A DNA stretch of 64,000 bases from JAXDBM01 sp963709485 (GCA_963709485.1 CAVPWE010000003.1:310001-374000); one strand, 5' to 3'; counted from the stretch's first letter, positions 52,257 through 61,898 are shown. The notes: generated by a model not told the origin, from the letters alone. Numbers and translations: made by a program.

Positions 52257-53987
52257 ATGCGCTATTCAGAGATGTTTCTGCCGACGGTGAGAGAGGTCCC
52301 TTCCGACGCGGAGGTGGTCAGCCACCAGCTCATGCTGCGGGCCGGCATGATCCGGAAGCTCACCAGCGGGGTTTATTCCTACCTCCCGCTGGGCTATCGG
52401 GTGATCCGGAAGTTCGAACAGATCGTCCGCGAGGAGATGAACCGCGCCGGCGCCCAGGAGGCCTTTCTTCCCACGGTGCAGCCGGCGGAGCTCTGGCAGG
52501 AATCCGGACGCTGGACCCATTACGGAAAGGAGCTGCTGCGGTTTCGGGACCGCCATGACCGGGAGTGCTGCCTCGGCCCCACCCACGAAGAGGTCATCAC
52601 GGACCTGGTCCGCAACGAAGTCAAATCCTACCGTCAGCTTCCGCTCAATCTCTATCAGATCCAGACGAAATTCCGCGACGAGATCCGGCCGCGCTTCGGC
52701 GTCATGCGCTGCCGCGAGTTCGGCATGAAGGATGCCTACAGCTTCGACACGGACGGCGAGGGGGCGGATGTCAGCTACCGGAAAATGTTCGACGCCTACA
52801 GCCGGATTTTCTCGCGCTGCGGCCTCAAGTTCAGGCCCGTGGAGGCGGACACGGGAAGCATCGGGGGCAGTTTCTCCCATGAGTTTCTCGTGACGGCCGA
52901 ATCCGGGGAGGACGGCATGGTCTACTGCAGCCGTTGCGAATACGCGGCGAACCTGGAAAAGGCGGAAGTCCCCCGGCCGGAGCAGAAGCCCGCCGACGGA
53001 AAAAACTTCCTGCCGCTGGAAGAGGTGCACACGCCGGACGTCCGGACGATCGACGAGGTCTGCGCCTTCCTGAACGTGACGCCCCGGGACGTCATCAAGA
53101 CGCTCATCTTCAACGCCGACGGCCGGGCCGTGGCCATCCTCATCCGTGGGGATGAAGAGGTGAACGAGATCAAGGTGAGGAATTTCCTGGGCTGCGACGA
53201 ACTGGAACTGGCCATGGATGACATGATCCTGGCGGTGACGAACGCTCCCCGCGGCTTTGCCGGGGCCATCGGCATCCGCTGCCGGATCCTGGCGGACTAT
53301 TCCCTGATCAACATGGAAAACTTCGTCATGGGCGCCAACCGGGAGGACTACCATGTGAAGAATGTGAACTTCGGCCGTGATTTCAAGGTGAATGATTTTG
53401 TCGATCTTCGGGCCGTCAAGGAGGACGACGTCTGCCCCCGCTGCCTCAGTTCCATCCGCTTCGCCCGCGGGATCGAGGTCGGGCATGTCTTCAAGCTGGG
53501 GACAAAGTATTCGCAGGCCATGAATGCCCGCTACCTGGACAAAAACGGACAGGAGCAGATCATGGTCATGGGCTGCTACGGGATCGGCATCGGCAGGACC
53601 GTGGCGGCCTGCATCGAGCAGAACAACGACGAGAAGGGGATCGTCTGGCCCATGGCGCTCGCGCCCTACCAGGTCATCATTACACCCGTCAATGTCCGTG
53701 AAGGATCCCTTGCCGGGGCAGCGGAGGCGCTGTACCGGAAGCTGCAGGACCGGGGCGTTGAAACCGTTCTGGACGACCGGGATGAACGGGCGGGCGTCAA
53801 GTTCATGGACGCCGATCTGATCGGCATTCCCCTGCGCGTCACCATCGGTCCGAAGAAACTGGCGGAGAACAAGGTGGAGATCAAATTCCGGCGATCCGGA
53901 GAGGTCAGGGATCTCGACCTGGCCGATGCGGATGCCGCGGTCGTCCGGTTCATTCATGAAGCATTGCAACCCCCAGGACAGGGCTGA
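52257..53987 (+). CDS. proS: Prolyl-tRNA synthetase
   Basis: Class II synthetase of the bacterial type with the inserted editing domain (about residues 225-405). Motif 2 lies around TKFRDEIRPRFGVMRCREFGMKDAYSFD, motif 3 at GCYGIGIGRTVAACIEQNND; the anticodon-binding domain forms the C-terminus. 576 residues. AAGGAGAAGG precedes the ATG. A tRNA-Pro gene lies 4.3 kb downstream. Confidence 0.97.
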   Translation: MRYSEMFLPTVREVPSDAEVVSHQLMLRAGMIRKLTSGVYSYLPLGYRVIRKFEQIVREEMNRAGAQEAFLPTVQPAELWQESGRWTHYGKELLRFRDRHDRECCLGPTHEEVITDLVRNEVKSYRQLPLNLYQIQTKFRDEIRPRFGVMRCREFGMKDAYSFDTDGEGADVSYRKMFDAYSRIFSRCGLKFRPVEADTGSIGGSFSHEFLVTAESGEDGMVYCSRCEYAANLEKAEVPRPEQKPADGKNFLPLEEVHTPDVRTIDEVCAFLNVTPRDVIKTLIFNADGRAVAILIRGDEEVNEIKVRNFLGCDELELAMDDMILAVTNAPRGFAGAIGIRCRILADYSLINMENFVMGANREDYHVKNVNFGRDFKVNDFVDLRAVKEDDVCPRCLSSIRFARGIEVGHVFKLGTKYSQAMNARYLDKNGQEQIMVMGCYGIGIGRTVAACIEQNNDEKGIVWPMALAPYQVIITPVNVREGSLAGAAEALYRKLQDRGVETVLDDRDERAGVKFMDADLIGIPLRVTIGPKKLAENKVEIKFRRSGEVRDLDLADADAAVVRFIHEALQPPGQG

Positions 53988-54008
53988 AAGGCGCCGGTAC
54001 ACTTCTCC

Positions 54009-56156
54009 ATGCTTCGCATCACCGACATTCTGGACAAGACCCAGGACTACCTCTCTCCGGATGATCTGGAGATGATCGAAAAGGCGTACATCTTCTCCGC
54101 GTCCGTCCACCAGGGCCAGGTCCGCCTGTCCGGCGAGCCTTACCTGACCCATCCCGTCGAGGTGGCCGGCATCCTTGCCGATATGAAGCTCGATGCCGCC
54201 ACGATCATTACGGGCTTCCTCCATGACTCGGTGGAGGATACGCTGACGACCATCGATCAGGTCCGCGGGGGGTTCGGCAAGGACGTGGCCTTTCTGGTCG
54301 AAGGACTCACCAAGATCAGCAAGATCACCTTCGGGACACAGGAAGAGCGCCAGGCGGAGAATTTCCGGAAGATGATGCTGGCCATGTCGTCCGACATCCG
54401 GATCCTGATTGTCCGCCTGGCCGACCGGGTCCACAACATGCGGACGCTGAACTTTCAGCCCCCGAACCGCCAGCAGTATATCGCCAAGGAAACGATCGAG
54501 CTTTATGCGCCCCTGGCCGGCCGCCTCGGCATCAACTGGATGAAGGTGGAGCTGGAGGACCTCTCCTTCCGGTACCTGAACCCGGATGCCTACAACAGCC
54601 TGGCCCAGCGCGTGGCCCAGTCCAAGGAAAAGCGGGACCAGTACACCGAGGAGGTCAAGAAGATCATCCGGACGGAAATGGAGCGGTTCGATCTGAAGGG
54701 CGAGGTGGACGGGCGGGCAAAGCATTTCTACAGCATCTACAAGAAAATGGAAGAGCAGCATCTGAACTTCGATGAGGTGTATGACCTGATGGCCTTTCGG
54801 GTCATTCTGGATTCCGACCAGGAGAAGAGCTGCTACGAGGCCCTGAGCGTCGTGCACGCACTCTGGAAGCCAGTGCCCGGCCGCTTCAAGGACTACATCG
54901 CCATGCCCAAGGCGAACAATTACCGCTCCCTCCACACCACGGTGATCGGCCCCTACGGGCAGCGGGTGGAGATCCAGATCCGCACCCGGGCAATGCACGA
55001 GTGGGCGGAGGAGGGGATCGCCGCGCACTGGCGCTACAAGGAAAAGCGGTTTTCGCAGACCGGCGATGCGGATCAGATCAAGAAGCTCCGGGAACTGATG
55101 GAATCGCAGCAGGAGCTGAAGAACCCCCGCGAGTTCATGTCCACCCTGAAGATGGCCCTCTTCCCCGACGAGGTCTATGTCTTCACGCCGAACGGAGACG
55201 TGAAATCCTTTCCCAAGGGGGCGACGCCCATCGATTACGCCTACAGCATCCACACCGACGTGGGAAGCCAGTGCATCGGCGCGAAGGTGAACCGCAACAT
55301 CGTTCCCATCAAGTATCAGCTCCAGAACGGCGATACCATCGAGATCATCACACAGGCCGGACATCACCCCAGCAAGGACTGGCTCAAGTTCGCCGTCACC
55401 TCCCGCGCCCGGTCGAAGATCAAGAACTGGATCAAGACCGAGGAGCGGAACCGGAGCATCGATCTCGGCAAGGACCTGCTGGACAAGGAATTCAAGCGAC
55501 ATCACCTCAAATTCAGTTCCGTCGCCAAGTCCGGGGAGATCAAGAAGATCTTCGACGAGTACGACCTGAACTCCCTCGAGGACCTCCTGGTCGCCGTGGG
55601 CTACGGGAAAATCTCTCCCAAGTACGTCGTGCGCCTGTTCCTGCCGGAGGCGGCGGCCAAGGAGGAGGCTCCCGAAGAGCCGCTGAAAAAGAAAGCCGCG
55701 ACCGCCTCGGCGCCCGACATTTCCCTGACGGGCATCGAGGATGTCATGGTCCGGTACGCGAAGTGCTGCGATCCCATACCGGGAGACGAGATCGTGGGCT
55801 ACATCTCCCGCGGCCGGGGGATCACCATCCACACGGCGCAATGCCCGCACCTTCAGGATCTCGATCCGGAGCGAATGATCGATGTGCAGTGGAGCATCAA
55901 GGAAAAGCACAGCTACCCGGTGGGCATGCGGGTCGTCTGCAGGGACCGGAAGGGTCTGGTCGCGGAACTGAGCTCGATCATTTCCTCCATGGATATCAAC
56001 ATCAGCCACGCGGAGATCGAGACCAAGCCCCATGATATGCAGGCGATCTGCAATTTCAAGCTGGACGTCAACGATCTGAACCAGTTCAACCAGGTCCTCG
56101 CCGCTGTCAAGAAACTCAAGAGCGTGATTTCCGTGGAGCGGTTCGCGGGGGCCTGA
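54009..56156 (+). CDS. RelA/SpoT-family (p)ppGpp synthetase/hydrolase
   Basis: Bifunctional Rsh protein of 715 residues. HD hydrolase domain with the HDSVEDT motif and RLADRVHNMRTL, synthetase domain with YRSLHTTVIGPYGQRVEIQIRT, then TGS (VFTPNGDVKSFPKGATPIDYAYSIHTDVG), helical/Zn-finger region (YAKCCDPIPGDEIVGYI) and ACT at the C-terminus (GLVAELSSIISSMDINISHAEI). Both catalytic halves look intact. 21 bases separate it from proS. Confidence 0.95.
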   Translation: MLRITDILDKTQDYLSPDDLEMIEKAYIFSASVHQGQVRLSGEPYLTHPVEVAGILADMKLDAATIITGFLHDSVEDTLTTIDQVRGGFGKDVAFLVEGLTKISKITFGTQEERQAENFRKMMLAMSSDIRILIVRLADRVHNMRTLNFQPPNRQQYIAKETIELYAPLAGRLGINWMKVELEDLSFRYLNPDAYNSLAQRVAQSKEKRDQYTEEVKKIIRTEMERFDLKGEVDGRAKHFYSIYKKMEEQHLNFDEVYDLMAFRVILDSDQEKSCYEALSVVHALWKPVPGRFKDYIAMPKANNYRSLHTTVIGPYGQRVEIQIRTRAMHEWAEEGIAAHWRYKEKRFSQTGDADQIKKLRELMESQQELKNPREFMSTLKMALFPDEVYVFTPNGDVKSFPKGATPIDYAYSIHTDVGSQCIGAKVNRNIVPIKYQLQNGDTIEIITQAGHHPSKDWLKFAVTSRARSKIKNWIKTEERNRSIDLGKDLLDKEFKRHHLKFSSVAKSGEIKKIFDEYDLNSLEDLLVAVGYGKISPKYVVRLFLPEAAAKEEAPEEPLKKKAATASAPDISLTGIEDVMVRYAKCCDPIPGDEIVGYISRGRGITIHTAQCPHLQDLDPERMIDVQWSIKEKHSYPVGMRVVCRDRKGLVAELSSIISSMDINISHAEIETKPHDMQAICNFKLDVNDLNQFNQVLAAVKKLKSVISVERFAGA

Positions 56157-56249
56157 AGCCGTTATATTGATTGACAGGACGGGAAAAACTGCTGTATGAA
56201 ACGCACGATTTACGCCCAGGGAGACCACTTTTTTGCGGGATATTCGATC

Positions 56250-56948
56250 ATGAACAAGCGGCTGACCCGAACCGTTGCATGCCTCGGCCTGCTGCTTCTT
56301 GCGCTGGCTGCCGTTCCGTCCGCGACGGCACAGACGGCCCAGTCGAAGCGCCTGGTGATCATCGATGCGGCCCACGGCGGAACGGATGCCGGGGTGATGG
56401 TGACCGACAGGATCCAGGAGAAGGAGGTCACGCTGATCCTCGCGCAGATGATGCAGAAGGAAATGGCGAAATTTTCCGGCATCCAGGTGCAGATGACCCG
56501 GACGTCCGATAAAACCGTCGCCAATCCGGAGCGCGTGAAGATGGCCGGGAAAGCACCCGGCGAGGTGCTGCTGATCAGCCTTCATGTGAATGCCGGCTTC
56601 GGCAAGAAGGCCGCGGGCTACGAGATTTACTTCCCGGGGTTCAAATCGCCGGCCGCGGGCCAGAATGAATCGCAGTCCATTCTTCGGGACATGGCCCAGA
56701 ACAAGTATCTGAACGACAGCGTCCGGCTGGCCCAGATGGTGCAGCGGAACATGGAGAATGTCTTTCCCAGAAAGGGCAGGGGGCTCCGCGACGCGCCCGC
56801 CCCGATTTTCGATGATTTGTCCGTGCCGGCCATCGTCTTGGAAGTCGGCTTTGCGACCCATGCCGACGACCGGAAAAAGATCCTGAATGAAAAAACGCAG
56901 CAGGCCATCGCCCAGGCCCTGGCCAGGAGCGTCAACGACTACTTTTAA
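56250..56948 (+). CDS. N-acetylmuramoyl-L-alanine amidase (Amidase_3)
   Basis: Zinc amidase that splits daughter-cell peptidoglycan. A signal peptide (TVACLGLLLLALAAVPSATA) precedes the Amidase_3 domain: IDAAHGGTDAG (His ligand), KEVTLILA (Glu ligand), LLISLHVNAG (His ligand) and LEVGFATHADDRKKI (catalytic Glu). 232 residues, no AMIN or LysM domain. ATG 56250 gives a normal signal peptide; ATG 56196 would put 18 extra residues in front. Confidence 0.9.
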   Translation: MNKRLTRTVACLGLLLLALAAVPSATAQTAQSKRLVIIDAAHGGTDAGVMVTDRIQEKEVTLILAQMMQKEMAKFSGIQVQMTRTSDKTVANPERVKMAGKAPGEVLLISLHVNAGFGKKAAGYEIYFPGFKSPAAGQNESQSILRDMAQNKYLNDSVRLAQMVQRNMENVFPRKGRGLRDAPAPIFDDLSVPAIVLEVGFATHADDRKKILNEKTQQAIAQALARSVNDYF

Positions 56949-56971
56949 CTTCGACGGGAGGCATCATCACT

Positions 56972-57690
<719 letters not shown>

Positions 57691-57694
<4 letters not shown>

Positions 57695-58284
57695 GGAAAT
57701 TTGTTTTTGCCTCCAGAAACGAGGGAAAAATTAAAGAGCTTAATGCGCTGCTTGAAGAGTATGCCATAACTCTTTGTTCTTTGAACGATTACGCAAATGC
57801 TCCGGAGATCCGCGAGGATGGAACCACCTTTCTGGACAATGCCCTGAAAAAAGCCAGGCTCGTTTGCGAATTCACCGGGGAAACGGCGCTTGCCGATGAT
57901 TCGGGGATCGAAGTGGACGCTCTGGATGGACGGCCCGGCGTCATGTCAGCCCGATATGCCGGTCCGAATGCCAGCGACGCAGAAAACAATCGAAAACTTC
58001 TGGAGGCGCTTCAGGGCGTTCCCCCGGAAAAACGGGGGGCGTCATTCCGCTGCGTCCTGGTTCTCTGCAGGCCCGGCGGTTCCTTTGAGACTTTTGAAGG
58101 GAGCTGGCGGGGGAGGATCGGTGATCGGTCCCTGGGTAAGGGAGGCTTCGGCTATGATCCCGTATTTAACGTGCCGGAACTCGGCCTGACCGCGGCGCAG
58201 TTGCCCCTGGAGGTCAAGAACCGCTTGAGCCACCGCGCTCTGGCTTTTCAAAAACTGAAACAATATCTGCAAAACGAAACTTGA
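57691..58284 (+). CDS. rdgB: XTP/dITP diphosphatase (RdgB/HAM1)
   Basis: Cleans non-canonical purine nucleotides from the pool. KFVFASRNEGKIKELNALL at the N-terminus, LADDSGIEVDALDGRPGVMSARYAG, and GKGGFGYDPVFNVPELG are diagnostic. 197 residues if it starts at CTG 57691. No ATG, GTG or TTG lies in this frame between GTG 57604 and the conserved core; the GTG would add 29 residues out of the rph frame. The CTG sits in a CTGA overlap with the rph stop, the same geometry as the ATGA overlaps elsewhere here. Confidence 0.9.
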
Positions 58285-58315
58285 TTGTTTCCCTCGAAGT
58301 GCTCTTCTGCCGCAT

Positions 58316-58392
58316 CGGGGCGTAGCGCAGCCTGGTAGCGCGCCTGCTTTGGGAGCAGGATGTCGCAGGTTCAAATCCTGCCGCCCCGACCA
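58316..58392 (+). tRNA. tRNA-Pro (anticodon TGG)
   Basis: Acceptor stem CGGGGCG (58316-58322) pairs with CGCCCCG (58382-58388), followed by the discriminator A and an encoded CCA (58390-58392). The anticodon stem closes a TTTGGGA loop, giving anticodon TGG, and the T arm GCAGGTTCAAATCCTGC is perfect. 77 bases. It lies 31 bases after rdgB and marks the edge between core genes and the accessory stretch. Confidence 0.95.
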
Positions 58393-58557
58393 TGAACTTC
58401 ATACGGACCCAATGCGGGTCATTGCCAATATTCCCGTGTTTTGCCTGCTCGGCATTTTGTCTTTATCACCGACAAATAACGGGGATCGTTGTTTTGTATC
58501 TTATTGATTTGCAATAAGAAATACCATTTCCATTGGGAATCAAGCGCATGATTGCGC

Positions 58558-58614
58558 TGATAGGACGGACCGCTCGCTGATGCTCGCTTGGCCTTCGGCC
58601 ATCCGTTCTATCGT
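58558..58614. repeat. Inverted-repeat element in the gap after tRNA-Pro
   Basis: GATAGGACGG near the start mirrors CCGTTCTATC near the end with one mismatch, and TGGCC-TTC-GGCCA forms an inner hairpin. A further GAGCA/TGCTC pair follows at about 58621-58634. The rest of the 317-base gap 58393-58709 is AT-rich without a gene; GAAAGG lies a few bases before the mrr start. Confidence 0.45.
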
Positions 58615-58709
58615 CGCTGTTGAGCATCTGCTCGACTGCCCTCTCTGGCTCCGCTCCCAAAAACGGCAGATCAACAGCCGACGTTCGACTGATAAGAAAG
58701 GATAATGAA

Positions 58710-59618
58710 ATGGCGATACCGGATTATCAGACCTGCATGCTTCCTCTGTTGAAATACCACGCGGATGGCCAAGAGCACACAAACCGTGACTCAATTGACA
58801 CGCTTTCCAACGAATTCAAACTCACAGACGAGGAACGCCGAATGATGTTGCCAAGCGGCGTACAGGGATTGTTTGACAATCGCGTGAACTGGGCACGCAC
58901 TTACATGAAGAAGGCGGCCCTGCTTGAATCTCCTAAGCGTGGAGTCCACAAGATTACGAAACGCGGATTGGACGTTCTCAAGAAGGATCCCAAACGGATT
59001 GACGTGGCCTACCTTAGTAAATTCCAGGAATTCAAAGACTTCCGAGCCTTACGCCACACCAAGCAAGAGGGAGAAGAACAGGAATTCGACTTCAGCAACA
59101 AGACTCCCGAAGAATCATTGGAGAGCGCGTACCAGAAATTGCGAGCTGATCTGGCGTCCGATCTTCTTCAACGACTCAAAACCTGTTCACCAGCGTTTTT
59201 TGAGCGCCTTGTTGTCGAGGTTATCGTCAAAATGGGATATGGTGGAACCCGTCAAGATGCCGGCAAAGCCGTCGGCAAGACGGGAGATGGAGGAATCGAC
59301 GGCATTATCAAGGAGGATAAACTTGGCCTCGACGCTATCTACATTCAGGCCAAACGCTGGGAGAATACAGTGGGGCGACCTGAAATTTAGAAATTCATCG
59401 GCGCTCTTGCGCAGCAGCGTGCCAAAAAGGACCTCTTCATAACGACGTCGTCATTCTCTGCAGATGCAGAAGACTGCGTTTCACGAATTGAAGCCAAGGT
59501 GGTTCTCATCGACGGTGAGACCCTTGCCCAGATGATAATTGACCACAACGTCGGGGTCTCCACACTAGGGACCTATGAGGTCAAGAAAATCGACTCCGAT
59601 TACTTCTCCGAAGATTAG
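58710..59618 (+). pseudogene. mrr: Mrr-family restriction endonuclease with an in-frame TAG
   Basis: Type IV enzyme that cuts modified DNA. The N-terminal Mrr_N winged-helix region (MAIPDYQTCMLPLLKYHADG to about residue 90) and the catalytic domain are clear: SPAFFERLVVEVIVKMGYGG, the Asp in GDGGIDGII and the QAK triad in IYIQAKRW. TAG at 59388-59390 interrupts the frame where homologs usually have Gln (CAG). Beyond it the same frame stays open and coding-like (KFIGALAQQRAKKDLFITTS, VVLIDGETLAQMIIDHNVGVS) to TAG 59616-59618. The stop removes about 75 of 301 residues; catalytic residues lie before it. Its base use looks less GC-rich than the core genes. Confidence 0.85.
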
Positions 59619-59638
59619 GAATTGTCGAACAAGTAGGT

Positions 59639-59682
59639 GCAGGTAACGCTTTACAGCGCGCCTGACCTGCGATGATAGCAGG
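59639..59682. other. Two mutually exclusive small hairpins downstream of mrr
   Basis: GCAGGT (59639-59644) can pair with ACCTGC (59665-59670); CCTGC (59666-59670) can instead pair with GCAGG (59678-59682). Both share the middle segment. The remaining gap 59619-59839 shows no gene. It may be a remnant of mobile or regulatory sequence. Confidence 0.35.
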
Positions 59683-59839
59683 GGCTGTCACAAACATCCT
59701 CCGGACTGGACACCCGGGGAGACCGGCTTCCTATTTTCCAAGCATCCGGCACACATCAAATAGGAGGCGACCTTTTAGAGAAAGTTTGTTGCCGGTGGCG
59801 ATTCATGATAAAGTGATATGACCTAAACATCAAGCGGAT

Positions 59840-60066
59840 ATGAAGATAAGAATTTCGCGGCATGCTAAACGGCGGGCAAGTCTCTATAAGATTCCGGAGT
59901 CGATGATTTCCGATAGATTGACCAGCGTGAACTTGAAACAGGGACGGCAGACATTATCAGGGATGTTCCCAGTCTTCGGTATCCCTTGAAAATGGTTGTC
60001 TCAGTTGCCGGAAACACTGCAGCGGTGATTACGAACTATCCGGTGAAAAAAGGAAGGAAATCATGA
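59840..60066 (+). pseudogene. DUF4258 protein, frameshifted (toxin-like partner of DUF2283)
   Basis: Frame one from ATG 59840 gives MKIRISRHAKRRASLYKIPESM, the His/Arg-rich start of DUF4258 proteins. The expected C-terminus (TADIIRDVPSLRYPLKMVVSVAGNTAAVITNYPVKKGRKS) lies in another frame that is open from about 59917 and ends at TGA 60064-60066. One lost base at about 59905-59916 explains both. The tail ends in an ATGA overlap with the DUF2283 gene. DUF4258 has a RelE-like small fold and is often coupled to DUF2283; toxin activity is an inference. Confidence 0.75.
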
Positions 60067-60287
60067 AAGTCCATTATGATGCTGAGGTTGACGCCGTATA
60101 TATCAAACTGGGGAGCCAGAAACCGGACGGCGTAGTTGAGATTTTCGAGGGTGTCAATTTAGACACTACCTCTGAGAACAGAATAGTCGGAATAGAAATC
60201 CTCAACGCTGCCCAGAAGATGAACATAAAAACAATCCTTTCCTATGAGCTTGAGCTCGACAAGAAATTGATCAAGAAATCAGCATAA
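60063..60287 (+). CDS. DUF2283 family protein
   Basis: 74 residues beginning MKVHYDAEVDAVYIKLG, the DUF2283 hallmark, then GVVEIFEGVNLDTTSENRIVGIEILNA. These proteins lie beside DUF4258 and are thought to be the neutralising partner, though this is not proven for this family. AAGGAAGG precedes the start. The ATG overlaps the upstream DUF4258 stop, and its TAA overlaps an ATA codon (ATAA) at the probable former start of the next gene. Confidence 0.88.
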   Translation: MKVHYDAEVDAVYIKLGSQKPDGVVEIFEGVNLDTTSENRIVGIEILNAAQKMNIKTILSYELELDKKLIKKSA

Positions 60288-60763
60288 CCAGACGCGTAAA
60301 ACGTGCGCATCGTCTCAGGTCTGAGACCTTTGCGCTTTACCTTGCTGCACGCAACCCAGGGACGCCTTGGTATGCCAAGCTTCTTGTGGCCGGAATTGTC
60401 GCGCATGCGTTGAGCCCCATTGACCTGATTCCGGATTTTGTGCCTGTCCTCGGATATCTTGATGATCTCATTCTGATACCCTTGGGCATCGCCCTGGCCA
60501 TAAGAATGGTTCCTGATTCGGTGTTGGCTGAGTGCCGAGCGCGGGCGCAAGAAACCGTTCAAAATGGAATGCCCGTAAGTCGGGTTGCAGGAGCCGTGAT
60601 TATCATCATCTGGTTATTGTTGGCGGCGCTCTGTGCGGCCTGGGTATATAAAGCATTCGGGAATCATATCGGGAGCACGACCCACAACGCCATCATATCG
60701 GACGTGCAACATCGTCCCTTCGCTCTGTGTTTGGACGCCGATTATGGCAAATGTTGGGTGTAA
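60284..60763 (+). pseudogene. DUF1232 (YkvA-like) membrane protein with a lost start codon
   Basis: The DUF1232 core is clear: ETFALYLAARNPGTPWYAKLL and ALSPIDLIPDFVPVLGYLDDLILIPLGIALAIRMVP, with one more membrane segment (VIIIIWLLLAALCAAWVYKAF). The conserved part begins close to 60287, but no ATG, GTG or TTG opens this frame before GTG 60386, which would cut off the first third of the domain. The codon at 60284 is ATA in an ATAA overlap with the DUF2283 stop; ATG in that place would give the usual ATGA. If GTG 60386 is used the product has 125 residues. Confidence 0.7.
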
Positions 60764-60783
60764 TGAAGAACTGAGGGGACAGC

Positions 60784-61305
60784 ATGAGTAGCCGACAAAC
60801 AGCAACAAAGGCAAGCCAGACCTCATCGTTTCCGGGGACAGCGGCATCGCTGGTCGTTCTGGCGCTGGTTTTCGGGATTTTTGCTTCATCTCCGGCAACG
60901 GGCGCGGAATATGGGGGAAACACCATGGAGGACGAGATCTGGAAACTGGAAGAAGCCTATTTCACAAACCTTTACAGGGCCGACTATGAAGGGGTCCTCA
61001 CGCTTGTGCACCCGCAGTTTCTGGGATGGCCGGGCAACCTGCCAAAGCCGATCGGCAGGGAAGAGAGTGCGCAGTTCATGAAAAGGCTGATCCCTCGGCC
61101 CACGCCATGCACCATCCGGATTGAGCGTGCCGGTTTGCAGCGGTCGGGAGAGACGGCATTGACTCAGTACACGCTGCATGTGAACTGCCCTGGAGCATCC
61201 GGGACGGCAAGAACGCAGTCATCGCGGATCACCCATACATGGGTCAGACAGGAGAACCATTGGAAGCTTCTGGGAGGCATGAGTCTCGATATCCGAAAGG
61301 AATAG
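60784..61305 (+). CDS. Secreted NTF2-like (DUF4440/SnoaL-type) protein
   Basis: 173 residues. A membrane or signal segment (about 21-42, TAASLVVLALVFGIFASSPATGA) precedes an NTF2-like cone: LEEAYFTNLYRADYEGVLTLVHPQFLGWPG, then ITHTWVRQENHWKLLGGMSLDI at the end, the pattern of DUF4440 proteins. Function unknown. GAGGGG lies seven bases before ATG 60784. Confidence 0.75.
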   Translation: MSSRQTATKASQTSSFPGTAASLVVLALVFGIFASSPATGAEYGGNTMEDEIWKLEEAYFTNLYRADYEGVLTLVHPQFLGWPGNLPKPIGREESAQFMKRLIPRPTPCTIRIERAGLQRSGETALTQYTLHVNCPGASGTARTQSSRITHTWVRQENHWKLLGGMSLDIRKE

Positions 61306-61427
61306 GCGAAGGAAACGGGGAGCCAAAGGGCGCTTTTGAAAGGTTGAAAGGCGATAAAGGAGCGCTCACAACGTGATCCCGCGGACGATCACCGCCGCTT
61401 TTTGTTCTATCGGACGGAGAAAATCAT

Positions 61428-61898
61428 ATGATCAGAATAATGATCCTGGTTTTTTTGCTGATATCCGGGACACTGTTTGCGGCTGAGAAAGTTCCCGAAA
61501 CATTGGATGAGCAACTTGCTGTCGATAACCAGCGGGTGATGAAGTATCTGGGTCGTCTGACCGCATCAGATGTCGGAAAGAGGCTCAAGGGAATTCGATT
61601 GTCGGATCAAAACGTTGTTCTGAAAAATCATATTTTCTTGGAATGGATCCGTTCCGCCGACCATAAAAGTTCCGTGTACGTTTTCCGCGAAAAATCGAAG
61701 CTTGTCGCGTATGCCTGGGTAGAGCCACAGGGTCGCTCGATCCCCATTCCTCCGTGCCCTCCCAATTCCAAAGAAGAGGGACAGTATGTTTTATCAGGCG
61801 ACGTGTATACCTGGAAAGAGGTGGAGCCCGGTGACGGCGTAGTTGTTCTGGAGTGCGTAACGGATCAATGGATTCGTGAAATCAAGAGGAATAAATAA
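61428..61898 (+). CDS. Hypothetical secreted protein
   Basis: 156 residues with a short signal peptide (MILVFLLISGTLFAAE). The mature part is mixed alpha/beta with VDNQRVMKYLGRLTASDVGKRLKGI and a C-terminal YVLSGDVYTWKEVEPGDGVVVLECVTD; two or three Cys. No family recognised. CGGAGAAAATC precedes the ATG. The 122 bases before it hold a weak GTGATC/GATCAC inverted repeat only. Confidence 0.65.
   Translation: MIRIMILVFLLISGTLFAAEKVPETLDEQLAVDNQRVMKYLGRLTASDVGKRLKGIRLSDQNVVLKNHIFLEWIRSADHKSSVYVFREKSKLVAYAWVEPQGRSIPIPPCPPNSKEEGQYVLSGDVYTWKEVEPGDGVVVLECVTDQWIREIKRNK

Noticed and set aside
52266..56861. Minus-strand open frame of 1531 codons
   Set aside because: It lies antisense to proS, rsh and the amidase, which have clear motifs. 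Its His/Asp/Leu-rich composition is that of the antisense of GC-rich coding sequence.
58214..58402. Minus-strand open frame with GAAGFEPATSCSQSRR
   Set aside because: This is the known phantom translation of the antisense of tRNA-Pro; the tRNA structure is complete and no ribosome-binding site supports the frame.
59388..59390. TAG in mrr as a recoded (pyrrolysine or read-through) codon
   Set aside because: rpoN, the slipin gene, frr and rseP all end in TAG, so TAG is an ordinary stop here; no pyl gene or recoding signal is seen.
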